From Azospirillum thermophilum (GTDB lineage: Bacteria; Pseudomonadota; Alphaproteobacteria; Azospirillales; Azospirillaceae), in contig NZ_CP029352.1 of NCBI RefSeq assembly GCF_003130795.1, forward strand, positions 1,032,001-1,096,000: DNA of 64,000 bases, given 5' to 3'. This document shows, in pieces, positions 44,659 through 52,482 of this stretch. A program made the position numbers and the translations under genes. The notes below the pieces were generated by a model. It was not told where the DNA came from. It made no database searches and saw nothing but the letters and a program-made list of their open reading frames with translations. How positions within the stretch are numbered: the first letter of the stretch is position 1; each line of letters starts with the position of its first letter.

Positions 44659-45657
44659 CTACTCCGCCGCCCCCAGGGCCTGACGCTCCTCCTGCCGGGT
44701 CTTGATCAGCGACACCAGCACGCCGCCGGCGATCAGGCCCAGCGTGACGCCCAGCGAGATCAGCGGGTCCGGCTTGCCGAAGAACTGGGTGTAGAAGATC
44801 TTCGAGCCGATGAAGACCAGCACCAGCGCCAGCGCGTACTTCAGATAACGGAACCGGTGGACCATCGCGGCGAGCGCGAAATAGAGCGCGCGCAGGCCGA
44901 GGATGGCGAAGATGTTGCTGGTATAGACCAGGTACGGGTCGGTCGTGATGGCGAAGATCGCCGGGACGCTGTCCACCGCGAAGACCAGGTCCGCCAGCTC
45001 GATCATCACCAGGGCGAGGAACAGCGGGGTGGCGAACAGGGCCGCCTTGCCGTCGGCGCCCGGCTGGCGGACGAAGAAGGCATGGCCGTGGAAGCTGTCG
45101 GTCACCCGCAGGTGCCGCTTCAGGAAGCCCAGGACCGGGTTGTGCGCGATGTCCGGCCCATGGTCGGCGGAGCTGAACAGCATCTTCACGCCGGTCAGCA
45201 GCAGGAAGGCGCCGAACAGATAGAGGACCCAGTGGAACTCAGACACCAGGGCGGCACCGGCGCCGATCATCAGGCCGCGCAGGACGACCACGCCCAGGAT
45301 GCCCCAGAACAGCACCCGGTGCTGCAGCTCCCGCGGAACGGCGAAATAGCCGAAGATGAGCGATATGACGAAAACATTGTCGAGCGACAGGCTCTTCTCG
45401 ACGAAGAACCCGGTATAGTATTGCAACCCGGCCTCTTCGCCCATCGACCACCAGACCCAGCCGCCGAACAGCAGGGCGACCGCAATGTAGAAGGCCGAGA
45501 GCTTCAGGCTTTCCGCGACGCCGATCTCATGGTCGCGGCGGTTGAGGACACCGAGATCGAAGGCCAGCAGGGCCATGACGATCCCGATGAAGGCAAGCCA
45601 GATCCACAGCGGCTTGCCCATGACGTCCATCAGGACGGTGGCATAGAGCGAATCCAT
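44659..45657 (-). CDS. terC: TerC/Alx-family membrane protein
   Basis: A 332-residue membrane protein with about nine hydrophobic helices. TerC signatures: FFVEKSLSLDNVFVISLIF near residue 85 with the conserved acidic Asp-Asn, and IELADLVFAVDSVPAIFAIT near 218. Members export manganese or take part in tellurite resistance and loading of exoenzymes with metals. A central soluble loop (about 160-200) carries His residues. The long leader upstream suggests RNA-level control as seen for alx, but I could not fit the known manganese riboswitch. Confidence 0.9.
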   Translation of the reverse strand: MDSLYATVLMDVMGKPLWIWLAFIGIVMALLAFDLGVLNRRDHEIGVAESLKLSAFYIAVALLFGGWVWWSMGEEAGLQYYTGFFVEKSLSLDNVFVISLIFGYFAVPRELQHRVLFWGILGVVVLRGLMIGAGAALVSEFHWVLYLFGAFLLLTGVKMLFSSADHGPDIAHNPVLGFLKRHLRVTDSFHGHAFFVRQPGADGKAALFATPLFLALVMIELADLVFAVDSVPAIFAITTDPYLVYTSNIFAILGLRALYFALAAMVHRFRYLKYALALVLVFIGSKIFYTQFFGKPDPLISLGVTLGLIAGGVLVSLIKTRQEERQALGAAE

Positions 45658-46025
45658 GGGGGATGTCCCACTTGGCAGAGGGCTGCGTCAGCCAATCAGT
45701 CAAGCGGTGTCCGACATCACGGCCGACGCCTCGGCCGCCAGAGGGGCCCGGAACCGAACGCCTCATAAGTGGTGCCGCGACGCCAACGGTCAAGATGGGT
45801 ACCCCCCTGCGAGTCGCCAAAAAACCTGGTGTGTCCTGCCCGCCGCACTGTCCCGCCGATGCGGCGACGGCGCTCCCCTTGATGCATTCCCGCCACAGGT
45901 GGGGCGCGAACCGGGGCAATCGAAAACAACGTCCATTGCCACGGCCGCGTTGGCTCTTGTGCGACAGGGGGCGTTCTGCCAATAACTCGGAAAACCGGAA
46001 ACCAACCGAGCCCAAGGAGTTTTGC
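45658..46025. other. Divergent terC-hup intergenic region
   Basis: 368 bp between the divergent terC and HU genes. The minus-strand leader of terC has an AAGGGGAGCGCC segment (about 45873-45884) and C/G-rich potential stems. On the plus strand an AAGGAG ribosome-binding site (46014-46019) precedes HU. No gene is credible in it. Confidence 0.45.
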
Positions 46026-46301
46026 ATGAATCAGGCTGAGCTCATCGACACCGTCGCCACCACCGCCGGCATCAAGAAGGCCGACGCGGCGAAGGTCGTA
46101 CAGGCGGTGTTCGAGGGGATCTCCGGCGCCCTGGGCCGTGGCGAGGACGTGCGTCTGGCCGGCTTCGGCATCTTCGAGGTCGCCGAGCGCGCCGCCCGCG
46201 AGGGTCGCAACCCGCGCACCGGCGAGGTCGTCAAGATCGCCGCATCCAAGGCGCCGAAGTTCAAGCCCGCCAAGCAGCTGCGCGACTCCGTCAACGGCTG
46301 A
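46026..46301 (+). CDS. hup: HU-family DNA-binding protein
   Basis: A 91-residue HU/IHF-fold protein. The helical dimer part (residues 1-42) is followed by beta-arms with FGIFEVAERAAREGRNPRTGE, where the Arg-Asn-Pro tip intercalates DNA, then FKPAKQLRDSVNG. It bends DNA and helps compact the nucleoid. AAGGAG lies before ATG 46026. mucR begins 29 bp after its stop, so the two nucleoid-acting proteins may be made together. Confidence 0.95.
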   Translation: MNQAELIDTVATTAGIKKADAAKVVQAVFEGISGALGRGEDVRLAGFGIFEVAERAAREGRNPRTGEVVKIAASKAPKFKPAKQLRDSVNG

Positions 46302-46330
46302 CCCCTAACGGACCGGAGCGGAACGTCGCC

Positions 46331-46741
46331 ATGAGCATCGAGTCCTCGGAACTTCAGTCACTGACGGCCAAGGTGGTCGCCGCCTTCGTCGGCAACAACA
46401 CCATCTCCGTCGACGAACTGCCGACACTGATCAACAACGTGCAAAGCGCGTTCCGCAATCTGGGCGAGGAGAAGGCCGCCCCCATCAAGGTGGAGCTGGT
46501 CCCGGCCGTGCCGATCAAGAAGTCGGTGACGCCGGACTACATCATCTGCCTGGAGGACGGCAAGAAACTGAAGATGCTCAAGCGGCATCTGAAGACCGTC
46601 TACGACCTGTCTCCGGACGAATACCGCGCCAAGTGGGGCCTGCCGGCCGAATACCCGATGGTCGCGCCCAACTACGCCAAGGCCCGCTCCGAGATGGCCA
46701 CCAAGCTCGGCCTTGGCCGCAAGCGCGTGATCGCCGACTGA
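46331..46741 (+). CDS. mucR: MucR/Ros-family transcriptional regulator
   Basis: A 136-residue Ros/MucR regulator; in rhizobia such proteins control exopolysaccharide, motility and cell-cycle genes and behave like H-NS by oligomerising through the N-terminus. The finger region reads YIICLEDGKKLKMLKRHLKT, then LSPDEYRAKWGLPAEYPMVAPNYA. Compared with Ros (C-x2-C, H-x3-H), the second Cys is Asp and the last His is Val, so zinc is probably not held in the classical way. A perfect terminator follows. It is transcribed with or just after the HU gene. Confidence 0.92.
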   Translation: MSIESSELQSLTAKVVAAFVGNNTISVDELPTLINNVQSAFRNLGEEKAAPIKVELVPAVPIKKSVTPDYIICLEDGKKLKMLKRHLKTVYDLSPDEYRAKWGLPAEYPMVAPNYAKARSEMATKLGLGRKRVIAD

Positions 46742-46793
46742 CGGATCCGATTACCGTCTTACGGTTCCGGAACAGGTTCGCTGCCGTACCACG

Positions 46794-46828
46794 GAAAGGG
46801 CGCATCCACACGGATGCGCCCTTTCGCG
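46794..46828 (+). terminator. Terminator after mucR
   Basis: A perfect 14-bp stem, GAAAGGGCGCATCC (46794-46807) with GGATGCGCCCTTTC (46812-46825), and a 4-nt loop; the T-tract is short. Confidence 0.82.
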
Positions 46829-46905
46829 TGCCACAACCCATACGCCAGCGAATGTGCGACAACACGCCCCTATGCCTTTTGTGCAATGCGGCATATGCTG
46901 TTCGT

Positions 46906-46974
46906 CATACGCTCCTGGAGCGTTTCCTCCCTAGACTCCTCGGGTCGCGTCGATGGCGCGACCCTTTTCTTTTC
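46906..46974 (+). ncRNA. Candidate small regulatory RNA with CCTCCC single strand
   Basis: Between the mucR terminator and the convergent acetyltransferase lies a second, stronger terminator: GGGTCGCG (46942-46949) / CGCGACCC (46957-46964) then TTTTCTTTTC. No gene needs it. Just before it are a small stem, ACGCT/AGCGT (46909-46923), and the unpaired C/T-rich TTCCTCCCTAGACTCC (46924-46939), complementary to Shine-Dalgarno sequences. Stem, anti-Shine-Dalgarno strand and terminator is the plan of several alphaproteobacterial small RNAs. A TATGCT at 46894-46899 may be the -10 box; no good -35 was found, so the 5' end is a guess. Confidence 0.45.
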
Positions 46975-46983
46975 TCGCGATCA

Positions 46984-47505
46984 TCAGTCCGGCGGCAGCG
47001 AGGCATCTCCATCGCCGAGGGGGCGCTGCATGAGGATGCTGTCGACCCAGCGGCCGAACTTGAAACCCACCGCCTGCAGCACTCCGACCTGCCGGAAGCC
47101 GCAGCGCCCATGCAGAGCGATGGATCCCGAGTTGGCGCTGTCACCGATGACCGCGATCATCTGACGGAACCCGGCCGCGGTCGTCCGGTCGATCAGGGCC
47201 GTCAGCAGCGCGCGTCCGACGCCCTGCCCCACCAGGGCCGGATCGACATAGATCGAGTCCTCCACCGCGAAGCGATAGGCGCTGCGCAGCCGGTAGGGGC
47301 CGGCATAGGCGAAGCCGACGACCCGCCCGTCCAGTTCGGCCACCAGATACGGCAGGCCACGAGCCAGCACGTCCTCCCGGCGACGGACGAGTTCAGCGCG
47401 GTCGGGAGGCGTCTCCTCGAAGGACGCCAGACCGGTCAGCACATGATGGGCGTAGATGGCCCGAGCGGCCTCCATATCTTCCGGACGGCTGTCCCGCACC
47501 AGCAT
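46984..47505 (-). CDS. GNAT acetyltransferase, phosphinothricin-acetyltransferase-like
   Basis: A 173-residue GNAT enzyme. The acetyl-CoA loop VDPALVGQGVGRALL lies near residue 90; the N-terminal AIYAHHVLTGLASFEETPPD and VVGFAYAGPYRLRSAYRF, then HGRCGFRQVGVLQAVGFKFGRWVD, are characteristic of the phosphinothricin/methionine sulfoximine acetyltransferase group, which acetylates toxic amino acid analogues. AAGGGA precedes ATG 47505. It converges with the small RNA candidate and mucR. Confidence 0.88.
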   Translation of the reverse strand: MLVRDSRPEDMEAARAIYAHHVLTGLASFEETPPDRAELVRRREDVLARGLPYLVAELDGRVVGFAYAGPYRLRSAYRFAVEDSIYVDPALVGQGVGRALLTALIDRTTAAGFRQMIAVIGDSANSGSIALHGRCGFRQVGVLQAVGFKFGRWVDSILMQRPLGDGDASLPPD

Positions 47506-48108
47506 CTCGATGCTTCCCTTTCAGACCATGGCGAAGGATACGGTACACGCGCCTCGAAAGGGCTGCCAGCGGCCCCGTCCGTCGGGTCGCGCATGGGGGG
47601 CATCGCCCCCCGCCCGCCTATGACCATCGTCCGGGTGGCGGCCGGACGAGCCGGGCCCATCTAGGGATCGTACTCCTGGCTCTGCTGTTCCGCGCAGTCC
47701 GGGCTGCCGCCCGGCAAAATGGACGATGCGCTTCGGCCGGAAGCGGCAGCGCGGGCACCTGCGGAAAGGCGGGGGGCGGCTAGTCCCCCGACAAAGGTCT
47801 GTCGGCCTTTTCGCAACGGTGATAGTAAGAACTGCCGACCGCCTGCACGCCGCAGACGGCAGACCGGGCAGGATATACGCCGAAAAAACACTGCTGGCAG
47901 TCCGTTTACGGGCTTGATCCCCCTGGATCGACCGGTCAAATTATCATTGTCTGAAGGGCGTTTCCCGCAGGAACGACTGGAACCGCGCCCCGGATGACTG
48001 CGGCAACCTTAATCCCGACACAATAATCAAGCAGATGAAGGACATCGTTTCGGTGTCCGTCACGGGATCCTGCCGCCTTGGCCTGGCGTTCGAGAGGAGG
48101 CAAGAAGC
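47506..48108. other. Gene-free region upstream of rpoH
   Basis: 603 bp without a convincing gene; open frames here are Arg/Pro-rich and lack ribosome-binding sites. Features seen: a GGGGGG/CCCCCC hairpin (47595-47611) in the upstream region of the minus-strand acetyltransferase gene; a stem CCGACA (47788-47793) / TGTCGG (47800-47805) followed by CCTTTTC, which is terminator-like on the plus strand; and a less GC-rich stretch from about 47930 that probably holds the rpoH promoter. Confidence 0.45.
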
Positions 48109-49002
48109 GTGCTCAAGAAACTTCTGACCGGCGAGAATGCAAGCTTGACCCGATACGTCGAGGAGTCCAAGCGCTTCCCGATCCTCGCACCGGAAGCGGA
48201 GCGCACCCTGGCCGTCGCCTGGCGTGACAAGGGGGACGCCGGGGCGCTGGAGCGCCTGGTCGGCAGCCACCTCCGCCTCGTCATCAAGATCGCCCGCGGC
48301 TTCGGCGGATATGGCCTGCCGCTGGTCGATCTGGTGGCGGAAGGCAATGTGGGGCTGATGCAGGCCGCGCAGAAATTCGATCCCGACCGCGGCTTCCGCT
48401 TCGCCACTTACGCCACCTGGTGGATCCGCGCCGCCATCCAGGAATACATCCTGCACAGCTGGTCGCTGGTGAAGATGGGCACCACCGCCGCCCAGAAGAA
48501 GCTGTTCTTCAACCTGCGCCGCCTCAAGAGCCAGATGGAGGAACTGGAGCAGGGCGACCTCTCCCCCGAAACCGTCACCGCCATCGCCACCGAACTGGAC
48601 GTGCCGGAGACCGAGGTGGTGGAGATGAACCGCCGCCTGTCCTCCAATGACAGCTCGCTCGACGCCACCCTGTCGGCCGACGGCGAGACCAACTGGCTGG
48701 AGTTGCTGGCCGATGAGCGCCCGACCCAGGACGCCATGCTGGCGGAGGCCGACGAGTTGGCCCTGCGCCGCCGGCTGGTCGGACAGGCGCTCGAACGGCT
48801 CGACGACCGCGAGCGCCGCATCCTGTTCGAGCGCCGCCTGAAGGACGATCCCTCGACGCTGGAGGCGCTCAGCCAGCAGTTCTCCGTCTCGCGGGAGCGG
48901 GTCCGGCAGATCGAAGTCCGCGCGTTCGAGAAGCTGCAGAAGGCCGTGCTCAGCGCGGCCCAGGCGCTCCGCCGTCCGACGGCGCACCACGCGACCGCCT
49001 GA
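48109..49002 (+). CDS. rpoH: RNA polymerase sigma factor RpoH (heat-shock type)
   Basis: A 297-residue sigma-70-family factor. Region 2 (about 50-120) reads LVDLVAEGNVGLMQAAQKFDPDRGFRFATYATWW; it is followed by the RpoH box QKKLFFNLRR near residue 128, diagnostic of heat-shock sigma factors. Region 4 ends in FSVSRERVRQIEVRAFEKL. Alphaproteobacteria often carry two or more RpoH copies serving heat and oxidative stress; the short N-terminus and divergence from canonical RpoH suggest the second type, but that is inference. GTG 48109 follows GGAGG. A strong terminator ends the gene. Confidence 0.93.
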   Translation: MLKKLLTGENASLTRYVEESKRFPILAPEAERTLAVAWRDKGDAGALERLVGSHLRLVIKIARGFGGYGLPLVDLVAEGNVGLMQAAQKFDPDRGFRFATYATWWIRAAIQEYILHSWSLVKMGTTAAQKKLFFNLRRLKSQMEELEQGDLSPETVTAIATELDVPETEVVEMNRRLSSNDSSLDATLSADGETNWLELLADERPTQDAMLAEADELALRRRLVGQALERLDDRERRILFERRLKDDPSTLEALSQQFSVSRERVRQIEVRAFEKLQKAVLSAAQALRRPTAHHATA

Positions 49003-49060
49003 CACTGCTGCCGGGCCCGGGCGCCCGTCAGAGTGCCTCCATCCCTGTCCTGACTGGTCT

Positions 49061-49095
49061 CCGGCGGACGCTTTCAAAGCGCCGCCGGTTTTTTT
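49061..49095 (+). terminator. Terminator after rpoH
   Basis: CCGGCGG (49061-49067) pairs with CCGCCGG (49082-49088); an inner CGCTTT/AAAGCG stem extends it past one bulged A, and seven T residues follow (49089-49095). Confidence 0.93.
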
Positions 49096-49262
49096 CGTGC
49101 CGATTGATCGAAATCAATTGTGCGTCCAGAGGATCAACTGCGACAAAGTGGCCGCTTACCGGATTGAGTAGCTTGAGCATTATGTGCGCCACGGTAGCAG
49201 CGCTGGCCTTCGCCATATGACTTTTGTACGCTGCTCCCTTCGCTAGAGGAGAAAGCAGCTCC

Positions 49263-50609
49263 ATGTTGAACGCCGCCCAAACCCAGTCGATCATCGACCG
49301 CATCACCTTCCTGCGCATCGACGAGACCACCAAGGCGGTCCTGCGCGAGTTCCAGCCTTATCTGGCGCAGCGGATCGATCAGATCCTGGAGGAGTTCTAC
49401 AGCTATCTCCGCACCGTGCCGCAGGTCTCCCACCTGCTGGCCAGCCCCAGCACGGTGCAGCACGCCCGCGACATGCAGAAGCAGCACTGGCTGCGCAACG
49501 TCTTCACCGGCACCTTCGACGACTCCTACATGGCGCAGGTGCTGAAGATCGGCCAGGCGCACCAGCGAATCGGATTGGAACCGCGCTGGTACATGGGCGC
49601 CTACTGCTTCACCATGAACAAGCTGGTGGAGCTCGCCGCCCAGGTCTACCGCAAGAAGCCGGAACGGCTCGCCCAACTGCTGCAGGCGATCAACAAGGCG
49701 GTGTTCCTCGACATGGACCTGGCGACCTCGGTCTATGTCGACCTCAACACCGCGGCCATCATCTCGCGCGAACTGGGCAGCACCGCCGACAGCTTCGAGA
49801 TGGAGGTGAAGGGGGTCGTGCAGGCCGTCGCGAGCGCCGCCCAGCAGTTGCAGGGCACCGCCCAGAACATGAGCCGCATGGCCGAGGAGACCAGCACACA
49901 GTCCACCGTCGTCGCCGCCGCCGCCGAAGAGGCCTCGGTCAACATCCAGACCGTGGCCGCCGCCGCCGAGGAGCTGACGGCCTCGATCGGCGAGATCAGC
50001 CATCAGGTCAGCCAGTCCGCCGCCATCGCCAGCGAGGCCATGTCGGAGGCGGAGCGCACCAACGCCACCGTCCAGGGTCTTGCCGATGCCGCCAGCCGCA
50101 TCGGGCAGGTGGTCAAGCTGATCCACGACATCGCCAGCCAGACCAACCTGCTGGCCTTGAACGCAACGATCGAGGCGGCACGCGCAGGCGAAGCCGGCAA
50201 GGGCTTCGCCGTGGTGGCGTCGGAGGTCAAGAGTCTCGCCAACCAGACCGCCAAGGCGACCGAGGAGATCAACGCGCAGATCGGCGCCGTCCAGGGCGCG
50301 ACCCAGGAGGCGGTGGGAGCGATCCGCTCGATCTCCGGCACCATCGCCCGCATCAACGATATCTCCACCTCCATCGCCAGCGCCATGGAGGAGCAGGGAG
50401 CCGCCACCACCGAAATCGCCCGCAATGTCCAGCAGGCGTCGATCGGCACCCGGGAGGTCAGCGAGACGATCGTGCAGGTCAACAGCTCCGCCGCCGAGGC
50501 CGGGAACGAGGCGCGCAACATGCTTGAAGCGACGACCGAGCTGAACCGCCAGTCGCAGACCCTGCGGGCGGAGGTCGACCGTTTCCTGGCACGGGTCCGG
50601 GCCGGCTGA
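49263..50609 (+). CDS. Globin-coupled methyl-accepting chemotaxis protein (HemAT-like aerotaxis sensor)
   Basis: A 448-residue soluble chemoreceptor. Residues about 10-170 form a sensor globin; the proximal His lies in GQAHQRIGLEPRWYMGAY near residue 99-100. No membrane helix is present. The signalling domain (about 190-445) has tip [19 protein letters not shown] near 295. HemAT proteins bind O2 at haem and steer movement relative to oxygen. GAGGAG precedes ATG 49263. It follows rpoH after that gene's terminator and ends with its own hairpin, so it is a single-gene unit. Confidence 0.92.
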   Translation: MLNAAQTQSIIDRITFLRIDETTKAVLREFQPYLAQRIDQILEEFYSYLRTVPQVSHLLASPSTVQHARDMQKQHWLRNVFTGTFDDSYMAQVLKIGQAHQRIGLEPRWYMGAYCFTMNKLVELAAQVYRKKPERLAQLLQAINKAVFLDMDLATSVYVDLNTAAIISRELGSTADSFEMEVKGVVQAVASAAQQLQGTAQNMSRMAEETSTQSTVVAAAAEEASVNIQTVAAAAEELTASIGEISHQVSQSAAIASEAMSEAERTNATVQGLADAASRIGQVVKLIHDIASQTNLLALNATIEAARAGEAGKGFAVVASEVKSLANQTAKATEEINAQIGAVQGATQEAVGAIRSISGTIARINDISTSIASAMEEQGAATTEIARNVQQASIGTREVSETIVQVNSSAAEAGNEARNMLEATTELNRQSQTLRAEVDRFLARVRAG

Positions 50610-50639
50610 TCGCGAGGTTGCAGGACGGCCGAAAACGCC

Positions 50640-50668
50640 AAGGGGCGGGTCCTGCGGGCCCGCCCCTT
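50640..50668 (+). terminator. Terminator after the globin chemoreceptor
   Basis: A 10-bp stem, AAGGGGCGGG (50640-50649) with CCCGCCCCTT (50659-50668), and a 9-nt loop; the tail is TCTGCTG. Confidence 0.75.
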
Positions 50669-50762
50669 CTGCTGTCCACGGTCACCGTCCACACCTCATG
50701 CAAGGGTGCAATCATCGTAAGCAGCCGCCGTGCGTCAAACCCAGCGCCGACCGCTGCCGATA

Positions 50763-50927
50763 TCAGGTCCGCACCACCAGATCGCTGACCTTCACATCGG
50801 CAGCCCGCGCCGCCCGCCACACATCGTCCAGCGACCGCCAGTAGGAATGGCCACCAAGGCTGGCGAGCGATCCGCCCTTGATCACGACGAACAGACCGGT
50901 CCGTCCCAGATTCACCACTCGCATCAT
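50763..50927 (-). CDS. Small hypothetical protein
   Basis: A 54-residue protein (GLFVVIKGGSLASLGGHSYW, then SLDDVWRAARAADVKVSDLVVRT). The C-terminal half looks like a helix plus strand. No family is recognised. AAGGG lies seven bases before ATG 50927, and an AT-rich promoter-like region is directly upstream, which supports expression. Confidence 0.6.
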   Translation of the reverse strand: MMRVVNLGRTGLFVVIKGGSLASLGGHSYWRSLDDVWRAARAADVKVSDLVVRT

Positions 50928-51230
50928 GCTCCGACCCTTCCTTGAATATTTAGGGAGAATTTTAGAAAAACAACTTTCCAATCCAAAAGGCGCATTTTCC
51001 TTGCGACATTCGATCAGACACTTATCAAGAAGCCTCTATACTGTCAATCAACGAAGCGGGCAGAGGACACCTTATTCTCTGACAGGCGGTGTGAATATTT
51101 GAATATCTCTGTTCGCATACGGTCGAATTCACGGTGTTCCATTCGTTTGCCAACCGATCGCGGCGGTGGGGAACGGCTGCCATCCGGTATCGTTGACTTG
51201 CTGGGCAGTGACCGGGCGGAGGACGCCGGA
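50928..51230. other. AT-rich divergent intergenic region
   Basis: 303 bp whose first 190 are much richer in A and T than the rest of the window (runs such as GAATATTTAGGGAGAATTTT). GAATATTT occurs at 50944 and 51092. It separates a small minus-strand gene from an acetyltransferase gene and probably holds both promoters. No gene is seen in it. Confidence 0.5.
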
Positions 51231-51818
51231 ATGGCGGGCGTGGCAGCGAACAGGCAGATTGACCATATCGACACGCCGGCGGGCGGCAGTCTCGACCGCG
51301 GCACCATCGTTCTGCCGGTGACGATCCGGACGGCCTCGGCCGATGATCTGCCGCGTCTGGAATGGTTCGGCCTGCACACGCCGCATCGCGGGATCATCGC
51401 CCACGCCTATGGTATGCAGCAAAGCGGGGCCGGTGCCATGCTGGTGGCGGAGGTGAGCGGCTTCCCGGCCGGACAGGTCTGTGTCGACTTCGCGCGCAAG
51501 CGGCATCAGGGGCGCGCCACGCTGTGGGCCTTGCGGGTGTTCGAACCGTTTCGCGGCCAGGGCCTCGGGGCGCGGCTGGTCACTGCAGCCGAGCGGGTGG
51601 CGGTCGCCCGTGGCTTCCGCCACACGGAACTGGGCGTCGACCGCGACAACGGCCGGGTGCTGCCCTTCTACGAGCGGCTCGGCTATGAGGCCTGCGGGAC
51701 GGAAAGCGGGCAATACAGCTATCGCACCCCGGACGGCGTCCTGGTGCGCGTGCCGATCGACCAGTGGCTGCTGCACAAGATGCTCGGCACCGCCCCGTCC
51801 CGCCTGGCTGCGGAATGA
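51231..51818 (+). CDS. GNAT-family acetyltransferase
   Basis: A 195-residue protein with a GNAT fold (residues about 28-160). The acetyl-CoA loop is FEPFRGQGLGARLVTAAERV near residue 106, followed by ELGVDRDNGRVLPFYERLGYE. The first 25 residues and a C-terminal SYRTPDGVLVRVPIDQW extension are outside the core. ATG 51231 is supported by GGAGG eight bases upstream. The substrate is unknown. Confidence 0.85.
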   Translation: MAGVAANRQIDHIDTPAGGSLDRGTIVLPVTIRTASADDLPRLEWFGLHTPHRGIIAHAYGMQQSGAGAMLVAEVSGFPAGQVCVDFARKRHQGRATLWALRVFEPFRGQGLGARLVTAAERVAVARGFRHTELGVDRDNGRVLPFYERLGYEACGTESGQYSYRTPDGVLVRVPIDQWLLHKMLGTAPSRLAAE

Positions 51819-51821
51819 GCG

Positions 51822-52292
51822 CTATTCGGCCGCCAGCGCCACGATGCGGGCCGGGCGGCGACGCGGCAGCCGGATGCAGGCGGAATCGAGGATCGCCGAC
51901 AGTTCCCGCATGGCGTCGGTGGCCATGCAGAGCGCCAGCGTCGGCAGCCAGCGGTCGAGGATCTGCGCCGCCGTGTCCGCCTCCCCCGCCTGCATGGCAG
52001 CCAGGGCGTCGAGCAAGGCAGCCTCGTCCGCACTGACCTTGGCGCAGGTCGGGCAGCGGACCTCGGGCCGGAGCGCGCTCGTCACGGCAAAGGTGCCGAG
52101 CAGGGCGAACAGGGGCAGGAGTGCCGTGTTCGGTACGCCGGCCACGTTCAGCCCGGTCCGCATCGCGGCCATCGCCCCCGCGGTTCCGGCGCGGAACCAC
52201 TGGCGCACCCCGGTCAGCATCGCACGCTCGGCCGTCGTCAGGTCCATCACCGTCCAGGGCGAAGGGCGCCCCTCTCCCACCGTGCTGCACAT
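51822..52292 (-). CDS. Hypothetical protein with a CxxC motif
   Basis: A 156-residue protein. A hydrophobic stretch (TALLPLFALLGTFAVTSAL, about 57-75) may be a membrane segment; just after it comes a CPTC motif (RCPTCAKVSADE) that could bind a metal or be redox-active. The C-terminal half is helical and ends in Arg-rich sequence. AAGGAG lies before ATG 52292. No family is recognised. It converges on the acetyltransferase gene. Confidence 0.7.
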   Translation of the reverse strand: MCSTVGEGRPSPWTVMDLTTAERAMLTGVRQWFRAGTAGAMAAMRTGLNVAGVPNTALLPLFALLGTFAVTSALRPEVRCPTCAKVSADEAALLDALAAMQAGEADTAAQILDRWLPTLALCMATDAMRELSAILDSACIRLPRRRPARIVALAAE

Positions 52293-52482
52293 GCTGAACG
52301 CTCCTTGGTTGGCAACGGCGGCATCCTAGCGCCGTCCGTTCCGATTTGCGAGTCATTCTCATTCGCGTAGCGAGCCCTGTGACAAAATGCGTCCGCTCCG
52401 ACACCGCGCCGGGCCGGAAAGTTCGCGTTAACCCACTGGCCGAATGCTGGCCCTATTCCCACCCACGGGGTCTGGACGGGCG

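Noticed and set aside
45658..45900. yybP-ykoY manganese riboswitch in front of terC
   Set aside because: The leader has an AAGGGGAG-like segment, but the remaining conserved bases and the closing helix could not be found. A covariance-model search would decide.
47719..47997. A 92-codon open frame before rpoH
   Set aside because: Arg/Pro-rich sequence typical of non-coding GC-rich DNA and no ribosome-binding site; a hairpin with T-tail lies inside it.
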